This document shows, piece after piece, positions 1 through 8,259 of a stretch of DNA of 64,000 nucleotides. The DNA comes from JAPWJZ01 sp966211335 (GTDB taxonomy: Bacteria > Pseudomonadota > Alphaproteobacteria > Micavibrionales > UBA2020), in contig CBIHNF010000004.1 in NCBI GenBank assembly GCA_966211335.1, positions 1 through 64,000 of the forward strand, given 5' to 3'. How positions within the stretch are numbered: the stretch's first letter is position 1; each line of letters begins with the position of its first letter. The notes below the pieces were generated by a model. It was not told the DNA's origin. It worked only from the letters and a program-made list of their open reading frames with translations, and did not search any database. The translations under genes were made by a program, and so were the position numbers.

Positions 1-9
1 GGCTAAAAA

Positions 10-84
10 TGGTGCTGCCGAGTGGGATTGAACCGCCGACCTCCCCCTTACCAAGGGGGTGCTCTACCACTGAGCTACGGCAGC
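10..84 (-). tRNA. tRNA-Thr (GGT)
   Basis: A complete cloverleaf reads on the minus strand. The acceptor stem GCTGCCG pairs perfectly with CGGCAGC. The anticodon stem is CCCCC/GGGGG with loop TTGGTAA, giving anticodon GGT (threonine). The T-arm carries GGTTCAATCC, and the 3' CCA is encoded at 10-12. Length is 75 nt including CCA. No terminator is visible in the few bases downstream before the window edge. Confidence 0.96.
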
Positions 85-270
85 ATGCCATTTTAGGTAC
101 TTCTTTAACCAATAAATTCATATGGTTAGAAAACGAAAACGTCTATTTTCCCGTTTGCGACATCATCAATAGTGCATAAGACCTCGTGTTGTCAACGATT
201 CTACACGCGTAAAATACCCTTATGCTCAAACGGAGCAGAATTTGCTTTCTTTCCGGCGAAAAGTTTTGTT

Positions 271-1317
271 ATGCTCGATTCCATGAAAAACACATCAAAA
301 TCCCCGCGCGAGATTTTCGCCGAACGCACATCGCTCCCCGTCATCGTGGCGCCGATGTTTTTGGTTTCAACCCCTGAGCTCGTCATCGCTTCCTGCCGCG
401 AGGGCTTCGTCGGCAGCATCCCCGCCGCCGGCAACTGGAACACGGCGGGATTTGAAAAATGGCTGCATGAAATTAAGGCGGGCCTTGATGACCTCAAAGC
501 GCAAGGCCTGTCGCCCGCGCCCTACTCCGTCAACCTCGGCGTGCGCAAGCCCGGCCCGCGCCTCGATGCGGATATCGCGGTTTGCGAAAAATTTGAAGTG
601 CCGATCATCCATGCCTCCGGCGAAGTCTCGAAAGAAATCGCAGGCCGCATCCACAGCTATGGCGGGATTATCCTGCAGGATGTAACGACGGCGGAAGAAG
701 CGCGACGCGCTGTCGCCAACGGCGTAGACGGCGTGATTGCCACAACGCAAGGCGCGGGCGGGCAAGGCAGCACCAGCAACCCGCTCGGGCTCATCAATGA
801 AATCCGCCAGTTCTACGACGGCTTCGTCGTGCTCGCGGGCTGCGTCTCGACCGGGCAGGATATTGTGACCGCGCTATCGATGGGCGCCGATGCCGTCAAC
901 ATGGGTACACGCTTTATCTGCACCAAGGAGTCCGCGGCGGAACAGGGGTACAAGGACATGATCGTTCGCTCGACCGCCGACGATATCATCTACACCTCCG
1001 CCCCCAGCGGCCAGCCCGCGAACTTCATGAAGGAAAGCATTCTGAAGGAAGGCTTCGATGCCGCGAAGCTGAAAAAGGAAGGCGCAGGCGCCGAGCGTAT
1101 CGTGCCGCCGCCGGGCGAAGCATCGAAAGCCTGGATAAAAATCTGGTCGGCGGGGCAAGGCGCAGGCAGCGTCAATGACATTCCGACGATGGCAGTGCTG
1201 GCGAACAGGCTGAAGCAGGAATATCAGGCGGCAAAAACGAAACTGGCGGCGAAATTCGGCTTTACGACGCCAGCGAACAATAATCGGAAGATCGACCCGC
1301 CGGCGTTTGGCGGTTAA
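271..1317 (+). CDS. Nitronate monooxygenase / 2-nitropropane dioxygenase family flavoprotein
   Basis: A 348-residue FMN-dependent TIM-barrel enzyme of the nitronate monooxygenase family, which oxidises nitronates (such as propionate 3-nitronate) to carbonyl compounds and nitrite; it should be cytoplasmic. Visible family marks are the N-terminal substrate/FMN segment VIVAPMFLVS near residue 25, a glycine-rich phosphate-binding stretch GAGGQGS near residue 161, and the GTRF signature near residue 212 after a LAGCVSTGQDI segment. Two ATGs (271 and 283) are close together with no strong ribosome-binding site at either; the reading frame stays open to 172 but the extra residues look unlike the family. 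It ends convergently with the small ankyrin gene, overlapping by 4 nt. The family also contains enoyl-ACP reductase-like members, so the exact substrate is unproven. Confidence 0.85.
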   Translation: MLDSMKNTSKSPREIFAERTSLPVIVAPMFLVSTPELVIASCREGFVGSIPAAGNWNTAGFEKWLHEIKAGLDDLKAQGLSPAPYSVNLGVRKPGPRLDADIAVCEKFEVPIIHASGEVSKEIAGRIHSYGGIILQDVTTAEEARRAVANGVDGVIATTQGAGGQGSTSNPLGLINEIRQFYDGFVVLAGCVSTGQDIVTALSMGADAVNMGTRFICTKESAAEQGYKDMIVRSTADDIIYTSAPSGQPANFMKESILKEGFDAAKLKKEGAGAERIVPPPGEASKAWIKIWSAGQGAGSVNDIPTMAVLANRLKQEYQAAKTKLAAKFGFTTPANNNRKIDPPAFGG

Positions 1318-1712
1318 GGCTGGGGCGACGGCATCCGCGGTCTGCGCGGCGGTGCCATTTCCGGGCGTTGGCGCAACAGCGCTTCAACAACGTCAACATC
1401 GCCCTTTTCAGCCGCCATCTCGAGCGGTGAGCGGCGCGGCCGGTCCACCGGCAGTGCGTTCGCGGCGCGGTTAAAATCATCCATCATGTTGCGACGGGGA
1501 GGGTTACTGCGCGGCTCGCTGTTTTGCGGCGGCGTTTCGGGATCAGGAACAGACATGCCGCCGTTTTTCAGCGTCTTGACCGCCATTTTCTGAACCTGCT
1601 GGCGCGTCAACCCGATCTTCAATTTTTTCAGCGTTTTCGGCGGGGCATCATGAAGGGATTGAACACCCTCGCCCTGCTTTTTTGCCTGTCCCTTGAACGT
1701 GACTGTCTTCAA
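1314..1712 (-). CDS. Small ankyrin-repeat protein with N-terminal KTVTFK motif
   Basis: A 132-residue basic, proline-rich protein. Its C-terminal third holds one recognisable ankyrin repeat (SPLEMAAEKGDVDVVEALLR, about residues 93-112), followed by an Arg/Pro-rich end. An in-frame stop lies shortly upstream and the only suitable start is TTG at 1712, preceded by AGGG at a workable distance, so the protein begins MKTVTFKG. This resembles the K-[TA]-V-[KR]-F-K tail seen at the C-terminus of four other proteins in this window, here at the opposite end. A good sigma-70-like promoter sits just upstream. One repeat alone is too little to fold as a normal ankyrin domain, so it may be a truncated or specialised family member. 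Function unknown. Confidence 0.6.
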   Translation of the reverse strand: MKTVTFKGQAKKQGEGVQSLHDAPPKTLKKLKIGLTRQQVQKMAVKTLKNGGMSVPDPETPPQNSEPRSNPPRRNMMDDFNRAANALPVDRPRRSPLEMAAEKGDVDVVEALLRQRPEMAPPRRPRMPSPQP

Positions 1713-1742
1713 CGCTTTAACCCTGAAGTTGAACTGGAAGTT

Positions 1743-1771
1743 ATTATATCAAAACACCGCGCCTTATGCAA
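1743..1771 (-). promoter_or_regulatory. Sigma-70-like promoter of the small ankyrin gene
   Basis: On the minus strand TTGCAT (1766-1771) is followed after exactly 17 nt by a perfect TATAAT (1743-1748). Transcription would start near 1737, giving an untranslated leader of about 25 nt before the TTG start at 1712. This supports the gene being expressed on its own. Predicted from consensus only. Confidence 0.5.
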
Positions 1772-1831
1772 ATATTATGACAAAACAGCTGTTCTTGCGC
1801 CCCCCGTATTAAAACGGTTAATTTCAACACC

Positions 1832-1987
1832 ATGACCGCCAAGGACAAACCCACTTCCGCCCCGCTGCCACGGGCGCATGACGCCAAAGACAGGGCGGAT
1901 GCGCTGCGGGGCAACCTTGCCAAGCGCAAGGCCCAGGCGCGGGCGCGCGATGCCGGCGATAAAACCAATCCGAAGGAGAAGAACTAA
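1832..1987 (+). CDS. Small basic protein upstream of dcd
   Basis: A 51-residue highly charged protein starting ATG at 1832 and ending TAA one base before the dcd start codon. The core ALRGNLAKRKAQARAR is Arg/Lys/Ala-rich and probably helical. I recall similar small proteins with an R-x-N-L-x-R-R-K-x-Q-x-R-A-R pattern in alphaproteobacteria, but could not verify this. The spacing to dcd (1 nt, with the dcd ribosome-binding site AAGGAG inside this gene's last codons) suggests translational coupling. Function unknown; nucleic-acid binding is a guess from composition only. Confidence 0.6.
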   Translation: MTAKDKPTSAPLPRAHDAKDRADALRGNLAKRKAQARARDAGDKTNPKEKN

Positions 1988-1988
1988 C

Positions 1989-2543
1989 ATGGCCATTATG
2001 CCCGATAGCTGGATCCGCGAACAGGCGACGAAAAACGGCATGATCAAGCCCTTCGAGGAACGCCTGAAGCGCGAGGGCGTGATTTCCTACGGCCTCTCCT
2101 CCTACGGCTATGATTGCCGGTTGTCGGACGAATTCATGATCTTCACCAACGTCGACAACGCGATTGTCGACCCCAAGGCTTTCAACCCCGCCAGCTTCGT
2201 CACGCGCAAGACCGATGTCTGCATCATCCCGCCCAATTCCTTCGTGCTGTGCCGCACCGTGGAAACCTTTAAAGTGCCGCGCGATGTGCTGGTCATCTGC
2301 CTTGGCAAAAGCACCTACGCCCGCTGCGGCCTTATCGTCAACGTGACGCCGCTGGAGCCGGAATGGGAAGGCCAAGTAACACTGGAAATTTCCAACACCA
2401 CCCCCCTGCCCGCGAAAGTCTATGCGAATGAGGGCATCGCCCAGTTCCTCTTCTTCAAGGGCGACAGCGTCTGCGAAGTCTCCTACGCCGACCGCGCCGG
2501 CAAATACCAGAACCAGACAGGCGTGACACTGCCGAAGATGTGA
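1989..2543 (+). CDS. dcd: dCTP deaminase
   Basis: A 184-residue cytosolic enzyme converting dCTP to dUTP and ammonia, feeding dUMP and thymidylate synthesis. The family pattern is clear: N-terminal MPDSWIREQA, the SSYGYDCRLS segment, GKSTYARCGL (nucleotide binding), and the conserved TPLEPEWEGQVTLEISN stretch holding the catalytic glutamate. Length matches the usual 180-195 residues. The start at 1989 is chosen because of the AAGGAG 10 nt upstream; the open frame further upstream is not family-like. It follows a small basic protein and is followed immediately by a methyltransferase gene, which may be co-transcribed. Confidence 0.95.
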   Translation: MAIMPDSWIREQATKNGMIKPFEERLKREGVISYGLSSYGYDCRLSDEFMIFTNVDNAIVDPKAFNPASFVTRKTDVCIIPPNSFVLCRTVETFKVPRDVLVICLGKSTYARCGLIVNVTPLEPEWEGQVTLEISNTTPLPAKVYANEGIAQFLFFKGDSVCEVSYADRAGKYQNQTGVTLPKM

Positions 2544-2551
2544 GCACGGCA

Positions 2552-3325
2552 ATGAGCTGGTCCGCCGCGCAATACACCAAGTTTGAAGACGAACGCACAA
2601 GGCCTGTGCGCGACCTTGTTGCGCGCATTCCCGACATTGCCGTCACCACCGGCATCGACATCGGGTGCGGCCCCGGCAATTCGACGGAGGTATTGGCGGC
2701 GCGTTTTCCGCAAGCCACGATTAGCGGCATCGACAGTTCCGCCGATATGATTGCGGCGGCGAAGAAACGCCTGTCCGCCCTCAATTTCGCTGTGGCAGAT
2801 ATTTCAAACTGGACGGGCGATGAAAAATTTGACGTCATCCTGTCCAACGCCGTGCTGCAATGGCTGCCGGATCATGAACAGCTGCTTCCCGCGCTGGTAA
2901 AGCGTTTGAACGCCAAAGGCTGCCTTGCTGTGCAAATCCCCGCCAACCTCGCCGAGCCGGCGCAAACCCTGATGCGCGATATTGCGAATGACGGCCCGTG
3001 GAAGGCGAAATTGGAAGCCGCCGATGCGACGCGCCACGACCGCCACAGCGCCGACTGGTATTACCGCCAGCTGCATAACCTTGGGCTGAAAACGGATATC
3101 TGGGCGACGACGTATTATCACCAGCTCTCGGGCGGCGCGACGGCGATTGTGGAATGGTTCAAGGGCACGGGACTTCGCCCCTTTATCGACCCGCTGACGG
3201 CGGAAGAGCGCGCGGAATTTTTGCGCCGCTATCAGGATGCCGTGGCCATGGCCTATCCGGCGCTGCCGGACGGCTCCGTGCTGCTACCCTTCCCGCGCCT
3301 GTTTTTCGTGGCACAAAAAGCTTAA
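2552..3325 (+). CDS. tam: Trans-aconitate 2-methyltransferase-like SAM methyltransferase
   Basis: A 257-residue class I SAM-dependent methyltransferase. The opening WSAAQYTKFEDERTRP is typical of Tam, which methylates trans-aconitate (a citrate-cycle by-product that inhibits aconitase). The SAM-binding motif I GIDIGCGPGNS lies near residue 34, followed by the acidic strand end ISGIDSS and the post-motif DVILSNAVLQWLPDH. ATG at 2552 fits the family start; a GTG at 2540 overlapping the dcd stop is an alternative adding four residues. It ends convergently with an ankyrin gene (4 nt overlap). Assignment to Tam rather than another small-molecule methyltransferase rests on sequence pattern only. 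Confidence 0.8.
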   Translation: MSWSAAQYTKFEDERTRPVRDLVARIPDIAVTTGIDIGCGPGNSTEVLAARFPQATISGIDSSADMIAAAKKRLSALNFAVADISNWTGDEKFDVILSNAVLQWLPDHEQLLPALVKRLNAKGCLAVQIPANLAEPAQTLMRDIANDGPWKAKLEAADATRHDRHSADWYYRQLHNLGLKTDIWATTYYHQLSGGATAIVEWFKGTGLRPFIDPLTAEERAEFLRRYQDAVAMAYPALPDGSVLLPFPRLFFVAQKA

Positions 3326-4731
3326 CCGGGTTTCGGCAGGCCGGGCTTCTTGGAATCGCTGACGGCGAAAGGGTCGGCCGGGCGGCCGCCGAGCTGGACG
3401 AGTTTGTCGAAGGCTTCCTTGATCGCCTCCTGCCGCTGCACATCGACAAAATTCTGCACCGACATGGCCGGTTTTTCCGGTTCGCGGTAAATCAGCTGCT
3501 GGGTAAAGAAGTTGAAGCTGAGCGTGAGGCCGCCGCGTTCCCGCACTTCAATTGTCGTGTCGCTGATTTTGACGAAGCGGTTGGGGTCGATGGGCGGCGG
3601 TGGCGGTGGCGGCGGCACGTAATCCGGGCGCAGGGTAATCAGGTATTCTTTGACGTTCGTATGGCCCTTGTGCAGCGCGTGGTCGTAAGCGCCCATGTTG
3701 CCCTTGTCGATGGCATTCACGTCTGCCTTGGCTTTCGCCAGCGCTGTTAAGGAATCAAGATGGCCATTGATGGCGGCTTTGATAAAAGGCGTCTGCCCTT
3801 CCGCGTCGCGCGTTTCAGGATTGGCGCCGGCCTCCGCCAAAATAGAGCAGATGCGGCCATGGCCGTTTTCCGCTGCCACCAGTAAAGGCGCATCGAGCGG
3901 CAGTTTCTGCCCGCGCTCCGTAGCCGCCTTCAAAATCGCATGCACCAGCGGGATGGAGCCCGTTCTGGCGGCGACGAGCAGCGGATGGTTGCCGCGCTCA
4001 TCCTGCAGCTGCACATCGGCGCCTTTTTCAATCAGCCGGCGGGCGCAGCGTTCATGCTTGTTGCCAATTGCCGCCATCAGCGCGCTGCGGCCCGGCGAGG
4101 TGCAGACGTTGACGTCAATATCCGGCCGCGCCATAAGCAAATCGAACAGCGCATCACGCCCCTTGCTGCAGACGGAGGTCAGCGCGTGGCGTCGGCCGGC
4201 GTAAACCTTGTTCACATCCGCTTCGGCCGCGACGACCTTCATGATCAGGGAATCCGGCATTTCGGAAGACAGCAAATCGGTCAACAGGCAGCCGTCTTCG
4301 CGCGGATAGCCTTTTTGCGCGGTGCCATTATCAATCAGGTAGGTTACCAGCTGCACGTTATTTGAATGCACGGCTTCGAGGAACGGCGTTTTACCGTTCG
4401 GCATTTTCGCTTCCGGCGACATGCCCGCTTTGACGAGGCGTTTAAAAACCTCGAGATGCTTGCGGTTGATGGCGTTCGAGAGGGGCGATTTTTTGCCTTC
4501 CGACTGGACATTGACGGTCGCGCCATGCTCCAGAAACAGGTTCACGACGCGCAGCGCCATGGACTCCGAGTACAGCTCCGTCGCCCAGAGCAGCGGATGC
4601 TGTTTCGGCGGCGCGATCAGGGCGTTGACGTCAGCACCTTTTTTCAAGGCCGCTTCCATGCCCTCGAAGCTTTCCGCGGCCATAGCCTTGATGAAAACCT
4701 CGTTGCGCTCTTTCTGGCTCAGGCCGAGCAT
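3322..4731 (-). CDS. Ankyrin-repeat protein with polyproline linker and shared C-terminal domain (paralogue B)
   Basis: A 469-residue protein. It starts MLGLSQKERNEVF, continues with about ten ankyrin repeats to roughly residue 370 (for example GKTPFLEAVHSNNVQLVTYL and DAPLLVAAENGHGRICSILA), then a run of eight prolines, then a C-terminal segment of about 80 residues: ISDTTIEVRE, GGLTLSFNF, TQQ, VQNFVDVQRQEAIKEAF, and a KPGLPKPG end. The upstream neighbour has the same start motif, repeats and tail domain, so this is a tandem duplicate. The start ATG lies 2 nt after the stop of that neighbour, indicating one transcript. No signal peptide or membrane segment is visible. Ankyrin repeats bind proteins; the partner and the role of the C-terminal domain are unknown. 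Confidence 0.85.
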   Translation of the reverse strand: MLGLSQKERNEVFIKAMAAESFEGMEAALKKGADVNALIAPPKQHPLLWATELYSESMALRVVNLFLEHGATVNVQSEGKKSPLSNAINRKHLEVFKRLVKAGMSPEAKMPNGKTPFLEAVHSNNVQLVTYLIDNGTAQKGYPREDGCLLTDLLSSEMPDSLIMKVVAAEADVNKVYAGRRHALTSVCSKGRDALFDLLMARPDIDVNVCTSPGRSALMAAIGNKHERCARRLIEKGADVQLQDERGNHPLLVAARTGSIPLVHAILKAATERGQKLPLDAPLLVAAENGHGRICSILAEAGANPETRDAEGQTPFIKAAINGHLDSLTALAKAKADVNAIDKGNMGAYDHALHKGHTNVKEYLITLRPDYVPPPPPPPPIDPNRFVKISDTTIEVRERGGLTLSFNFFTQQLIYREPEKPAMSVQNFVDVQRQEAIKEAFDKLVQLGGRPADPFAVSDSKKPGLPKPG

Positions 4732-4733
4732 TG

Positions 4734-6257
4734 TTACGATGCCCCCTGTTGCAGACCGGGCTTGCCTTTCAGCGTACCTTTCGCAGGGTCCGGCGGCGTG
4801 CCGCCGAGGGATTTCAGTTTCTCATACGCTTCGGTAATGGCGTCCTGACGCTGGATGTCGGCGAAGTTCTGCACGACAACGGCGGAACCACGCTCCATCT
4901 CCCGCACAATCACCTGCTGCGTCCAGAAGTTGAAGGTCATGGTGAGGCCGGCGCCTTCGCGCACTTCAAGGCTGTGGTCATTGAGGCGCGTGAAGCCGTA
5001 GCTCTGCACGGTCGCGGTCGCGGCATCCGCCGGCGCGGTATCGGCGCGGAAGCGGCCCAGCACGGCTTTCGCCTTCAGCCGATTGCCGCCAATGGCGTGG
5101 TCATAGGCCTGCAGGTTGTGCGCATCGGAAATTGCGGGGTCGGCGCCCGCCTTCAGCAGAATTTCCAGCACCTCGTCGTTGTCGCTCTTCGCGGCGCACA
5201 TCAGCGCCGTTTGCTGGCTACGGTTGAGGCCGTCAACTTCCGCGCCCGCCTGCAACAGCAGCTCCACAATGCGGCCATGGCCGCGCTCCGCCGCGATGCA
5301 AAGGGGATTGGTCAGGTCCAGCGTCACACCCTGCTGCTCGGCCGCGCTCAAAATCGCTTTCACCGCGCGGATCGCGCCGTTCTGCGCCGCGAAGGCGAGC
5401 GGCGTCTGCCCGTCGTTCGACATGCAGTCCGCCTTGGCCCCCGCCTTCAGCAGGGATTCCAGCACATCGATAAAGTTTTGCCGCGCGGCGGTAATCAGCG
5501 GTGTCACGCCCTGCGGGTCGGCAACATTCACATCCGCGCTAGCCGCAATCAGCAGCGCGGATGTGGGCGCCGCGCCTTTTTCAAGCGCGGACTGCAGGGG
5601 TGTGCGGCCTTCCTTGTTGACAAGGTTCAGCGACAGGTTCGGTTGCTCCAGCAGCAGCTTCACGGCGTCCGTCTGATTGCCTTGCGCCGCCAGATGCAGC
5701 GCGGAGCTGCGCTCTTTCAGCGTCTGGGCGTTGATGTCGACGCGCGTCTTCAGCAGCGCCTTCAAGAGGTCCACCGGCGCTTCAAAAGCGGTGGCGACGG
5801 TGAGCAGCGTGCCCTTCGTCTTGGGATTGGTATTAATATCGCCGCCGCCGCTTTCCAGCAGCGTTGTCGCCGCGCGCCAGTTTTTGCTGCGCAGCGCCGT
5901 TAGCAGCGGCGTGTCGCCGCTGTCATTCTGGTGTAAAAGATCCGCGCCGACGCTGATAAGCTTCTGCACGACGGGCGCATAATCCTTGTTGTAGGACGCC
6001 GCATAATGCAGCGGGGAATTGCCATCGGCGCCGCGAACGTTGACATTGGCACCCTTGATCACCAGCGCTTCCACCACCGCCGCGACGTTGCTTTCGCGGT
6101 ACAGGCTGAAGGCGGCAAACAGCGGCACGCCGTGGCGGCCTGCCGCCACATCGGGGTTGGCCCCCTTCTTCAGCGCATGAATGACCTGCTCCGCCGAGCT
6201 TTCGTTGAAAGCATGGCGGAGGGCAGCATCTTTTTCTTTCTGGCTGTAACCAAACAT
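4734..6257 (-). CDS. Ankyrin-repeat protein with shared C-terminal domain (paralogue A)
   Basis: A 507-residue protein with about eleven to twelve ankyrin repeats (for example GNSPLHYAASYNKDYAPVVQ, GQTPLAFAAQNGAIRAVKAI, QQTALMCAAKSDNDEVLEIL). A non-ankyrin C-terminal domain follows: LNDHSLEVREGAGLTMTFNF, TQQVIVREME, VQNFADIQRQDAITEAY, ending KPGLQQGAS. ATG at 6257 is preferred over an upstream TTG at 6272 because it gives MFGYSQKEKDA, matching the start of the next gene downstream, and an AGG lies upstream. First gene of a two-gene operon with its paralogue 2 nt downstream. Probably cytoplasmic unless exported by a route that needs no classical signal. Function unknown. Confidence 0.85.
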   Translation of the reverse strand: MFGYSQKEKDAALRHAFNESSAEQVIHALKKGANPDVAAGRHGVPLFAAFSLYRESNVAAVVEALVIKGANVNVRGADGNSPLHYAASYNKDYAPVVQKLISVGADLLHQNDSGDTPLLTALRSKNWRAATTLLESGGGDINTNPKTKGTLLTVATAFEAPVDLLKALLKTRVDINAQTLKERSSALHLAAQGNQTDAVKLLLEQPNLSLNLVNKEGRTPLQSALEKGAAPTSALLIAASADVNVADPQGVTPLITAARQNFIDVLESLLKAGAKADCMSNDGQTPLAFAAQNGAIRAVKAILSAAEQQGVTLDLTNPLCIAAERGHGRIVELLLQAGAEVDGLNRSQQTALMCAAKSDNDEVLEILLKAGADPAISDAHNLQAYDHAIGGNRLKAKAVLGRFRADTAPADAATATVQSYGFTRLNDHSLEVREGAGLTMTFNFWTQQVIVREMERGSAVVVQNFADIQRQDAITEAYEKLKSLGGTPPDPAKGTLKGKPGLQQGAS

Positions 6258-6347
6258 AAGAACCTGCGGCAATGGGACGGGTTTAATTGTCAGATAATAG
6301 TTTTGTCATATTTTTTGTCAACAGCCGCGGCAGCCGGTTGACATTAT

Positions 6348-7430
6348 ATGCCGCAGCCATTAACCTTTGCCAGATTACATAATGGTGCAGCCTTGGAATC
6401 CCACTATAAAAAACATCTCATCGTCGTCTACCACGCCAGCTGCATCGACGGCCTTGCCTCGGCCTGGGCGTTCGACCTGAAGCACGGGCTCGACGATAAC
6501 ATCCACATTTCCTACATCCCCTACGGCCACCACAACATCCCCGATGCCGAGTGCAATATCCGCGCGGAGCTGAGCGACGGGGCGGAGGTGTATTTTGTCG
6601 ACGTCGCGCCGACGAGGGATTTCCTCGACGAGCTGCTGGGCCCCAAAAAACCCCGCCCCGCCCTCGTCCGCGTCATCGACCATCATAAATCCGCCTTCGA
6701 GCTGCTGAAGGATTACAAGGCACCTGCGAACGCGCCCGATTTCAACCTGTTTATCGACCCCGTCGCCCCCGCCGCCAGCGCGATTGTCTGGGGCACGCTG
6801 ATGCCGGGTGCCGAGCCGCCGGTCTTCCTTTCCATGATCGAAAAAATGGATTTGTCGCGCGACCTGAAAGACGAGGCGGACCTTGAAGCTGCAGCCTTGA
6901 TTGATTCCAAAAGTATCGCGACCGTCGGCGAGGCCTTCAACAGTTTCTGGATGCTGTCATCCCTGACGTTAAAAGACATGCGCACCGCCGGCCGTAATAT
7001 TTTGTCCGACCAGAAAAACCGTATCAACAAGCTGACCGACAACATCATGTACACGCGCATCGCAACGCGCGACATGACGCTCGGCGATGCCGGCGTGATC
7101 TGGGTGCCCACCATCAACGCCGACGTGCAGAACTTCGGCCGCCAGATTTCCGACTACTTACGCGAACAGGGCGAAAAGACCGGCCTTGGCATGGCCTTCG
7201 CCTGGTATGTGCAGGGCAATGGCTCTGTCACCATGAGCATCCGCTCGGATGGCGAGCCGGATGCCAGCATCATCGCGCAATACCTTTGCGCGCATCAGGG
7301 CGTCAAGGGCGGCGGGCACCGCACATCAGCCGCCGTGCATTTCTCCTCTCTCCACCAGTTCGCCAATATCATCCCGCTGTTCACGGAAGAGCAGATGATG
7401 GCGGCGAAGACGGAAGCGCTGGCGTCATGA
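6348..7430 (+). CDS. DHH family phosphoesterase
   Basis: A 360-residue member of the DHH phosphoesterase superfamily (RecJ/NrnA/GdpP type), metal-dependent enzymes that cleave phosphodiester bonds in oligonucleotides, cyclic dinucleotides or pyrophosphate. Visible motifs are HASCIDGLASA near residue 29 (motif I Asp), YFVDVAP near 84 (motif II), the signature VIDHHKS near 110 (motif III), and FIDPVAPAASAI near 136. The C-terminal DHHA1 glycine-rich motif GGGHRTSA lies near residue 323. No Shine-Dalgarno is evident before ATG 6348. A TTGACA at 6339-6344 overlaps the start region and may or may not be a promoter element. The lipase gene begins inside its stop codon (ATGA). Oligoribonuclease or pAp phosphatase activity is possible; the substrate cannot be read from the sequence. 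Confidence 0.85.
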   Translation: MPQPLTFARLHNGAALESHYKKHLIVVYHASCIDGLASAWAFDLKHGLDDNIHISYIPYGHHNIPDAECNIRAELSDGAEVYFVDVAPTRDFLDELLGPKKPRPALVRVIDHHKSAFELLKDYKAPANAPDFNLFIDPVAPAASAIVWGTLMPGAEPPVFLSMIEKMDLSRDLKDEADLEAAALIDSKSIATVGEAFNSFWMLSSLTLKDMRTAGRNILSDQKNRINKLTDNIMYTRIATRDMTLGDAGVIWVPTINADVQNFGRQISDYLREQGEKTGLGMAFAWYVQGNGSVTMSIRSDGEPDASIIAQYLCAHQGVKGGGHRTSAAVHFSSLHQFANIIPLFTEEQMMAAKTEALAS

Positions 7431-8173
7431 AAAAAGGCCTCAAAAAAGCTTTCGCGATTGCCGCCGTTGCAGGTGCCGGGATTATCGGCCTCGGCACAGG
7501 CATCGGCGCCATCGAATTCCAGCGGGAAATTCAGGCACCGCCGGGCGTGCATTGCACCGCGCCGAAGGGCGACGGGCACCCGGTGCTGGTCGTGCCTGCG
7601 CTGACGACAGACGATAAATACATGCAGCCCCTTGCGGACCGCATCCGCGCGGAAGGTTATAAAGTGTATGGCTGGGAAGTCGGCTATAACCTTGGGCCCG
7701 ATGCCACCAAGGCCGCGAAGCTGGAAGCGCAGCTGAAAAAAATCTACGCCGAAAATGGCAACCAAAAGGTCAGCCTTGTCGGCTACAGCCTCGGCGGCGT
7801 CTATGCGCGGGAAGTGGCGCGGGCGCACCCCGAGATGGTGCGCGATGTCATCACCTTAAGCTCCCCCATCAACTGGCAGGATGACCGCCTCGAGCAGATC
7901 CACAAATTCTACACAGCCACCGGCCATGCGGCGGATGCGCTGCCCGTGCCGACGACGGCACTCTATTCCAACCACGACTGGATCGTGAAGGGCGAGCTGG
8001 CGAAGATCACGCCTTCCGCCATGGCCGAAAATATCGAAGTGCAGCCGGGACACGGCGCGCTGCCCTTCTCCGCCGAGGGTCAGGGCATTGTCCTCAACCG
8101 TCTGGCGCAGACCTTCCCCTGGCAGCCGATGCCGGCGGATGCCTGCCGTTACACAGTGCCGAAGGTACGATAA
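7427..8173 (+). CDS. Exported alpha/beta-hydrolase, lipase/esterase-like
   Basis: A 248-residue protein starting with a membrane-targeting segment (MKKGLKKAFAIAAVAGAGI, then a further Gly-rich stretch), so either a signal anchor or an uncleaved signal peptide. The body is an alpha/beta-hydrolase of the triacylglycerol-lipase type. It has an oxyanion region HPVLVVPALTTD, a nucleophile elbow GYSLGG near residue 123, a likely Asp in the HDWIVKG region and a His in PGHGALPF. The start ATG overlaps the stop of the DHH gene (ATGA), so the two are coupled. A strong intrinsic terminator lies about 220 nt downstream. Substrate unknown; family members hydrolyse esters or act in the cell envelope. Confidence 0.75.
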   Translation: MKKGLKKAFAIAAVAGAGIIGLGTGIGAIEFQREIQAPPGVHCTAPKGDGHPVLVVPALTTDDKYMQPLADRIRAEGYKVYGWEVGYNLGPDATKAAKLEAQLKKIYAENGNQKVSLVGYSLGGVYAREVARAHPEMVRDVITLSSPINWQDDRLEQIHKFYTATGHAADALPVPTTALYSNHDWIVKGELAKITPSAMAENIEVQPGHGALPFSAEGQGIVLNRLAQTFPWQPMPADACRYTVPKVR

Positions 8174-8259
8174 AGCGTCGTTTTCCCGATTCTCTCATTG
8201 TCCCGCGTAAAACCCTCCGGGATTAAATTCAGCGATTTCAAGTAAATATCCATAATCAT

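Noticed and set aside
3592..3616. GGCGGT-type microsatellite
   Set aside because: It encodes the polyproline linker of the ankyrin protein on the minus strand and is explained by coding.
4731..5903. 390-codon open frame opposite the ankyrin array
   Set aside because: Antisense to well-formed ankyrin repeats; the repeat structure alone makes it open.
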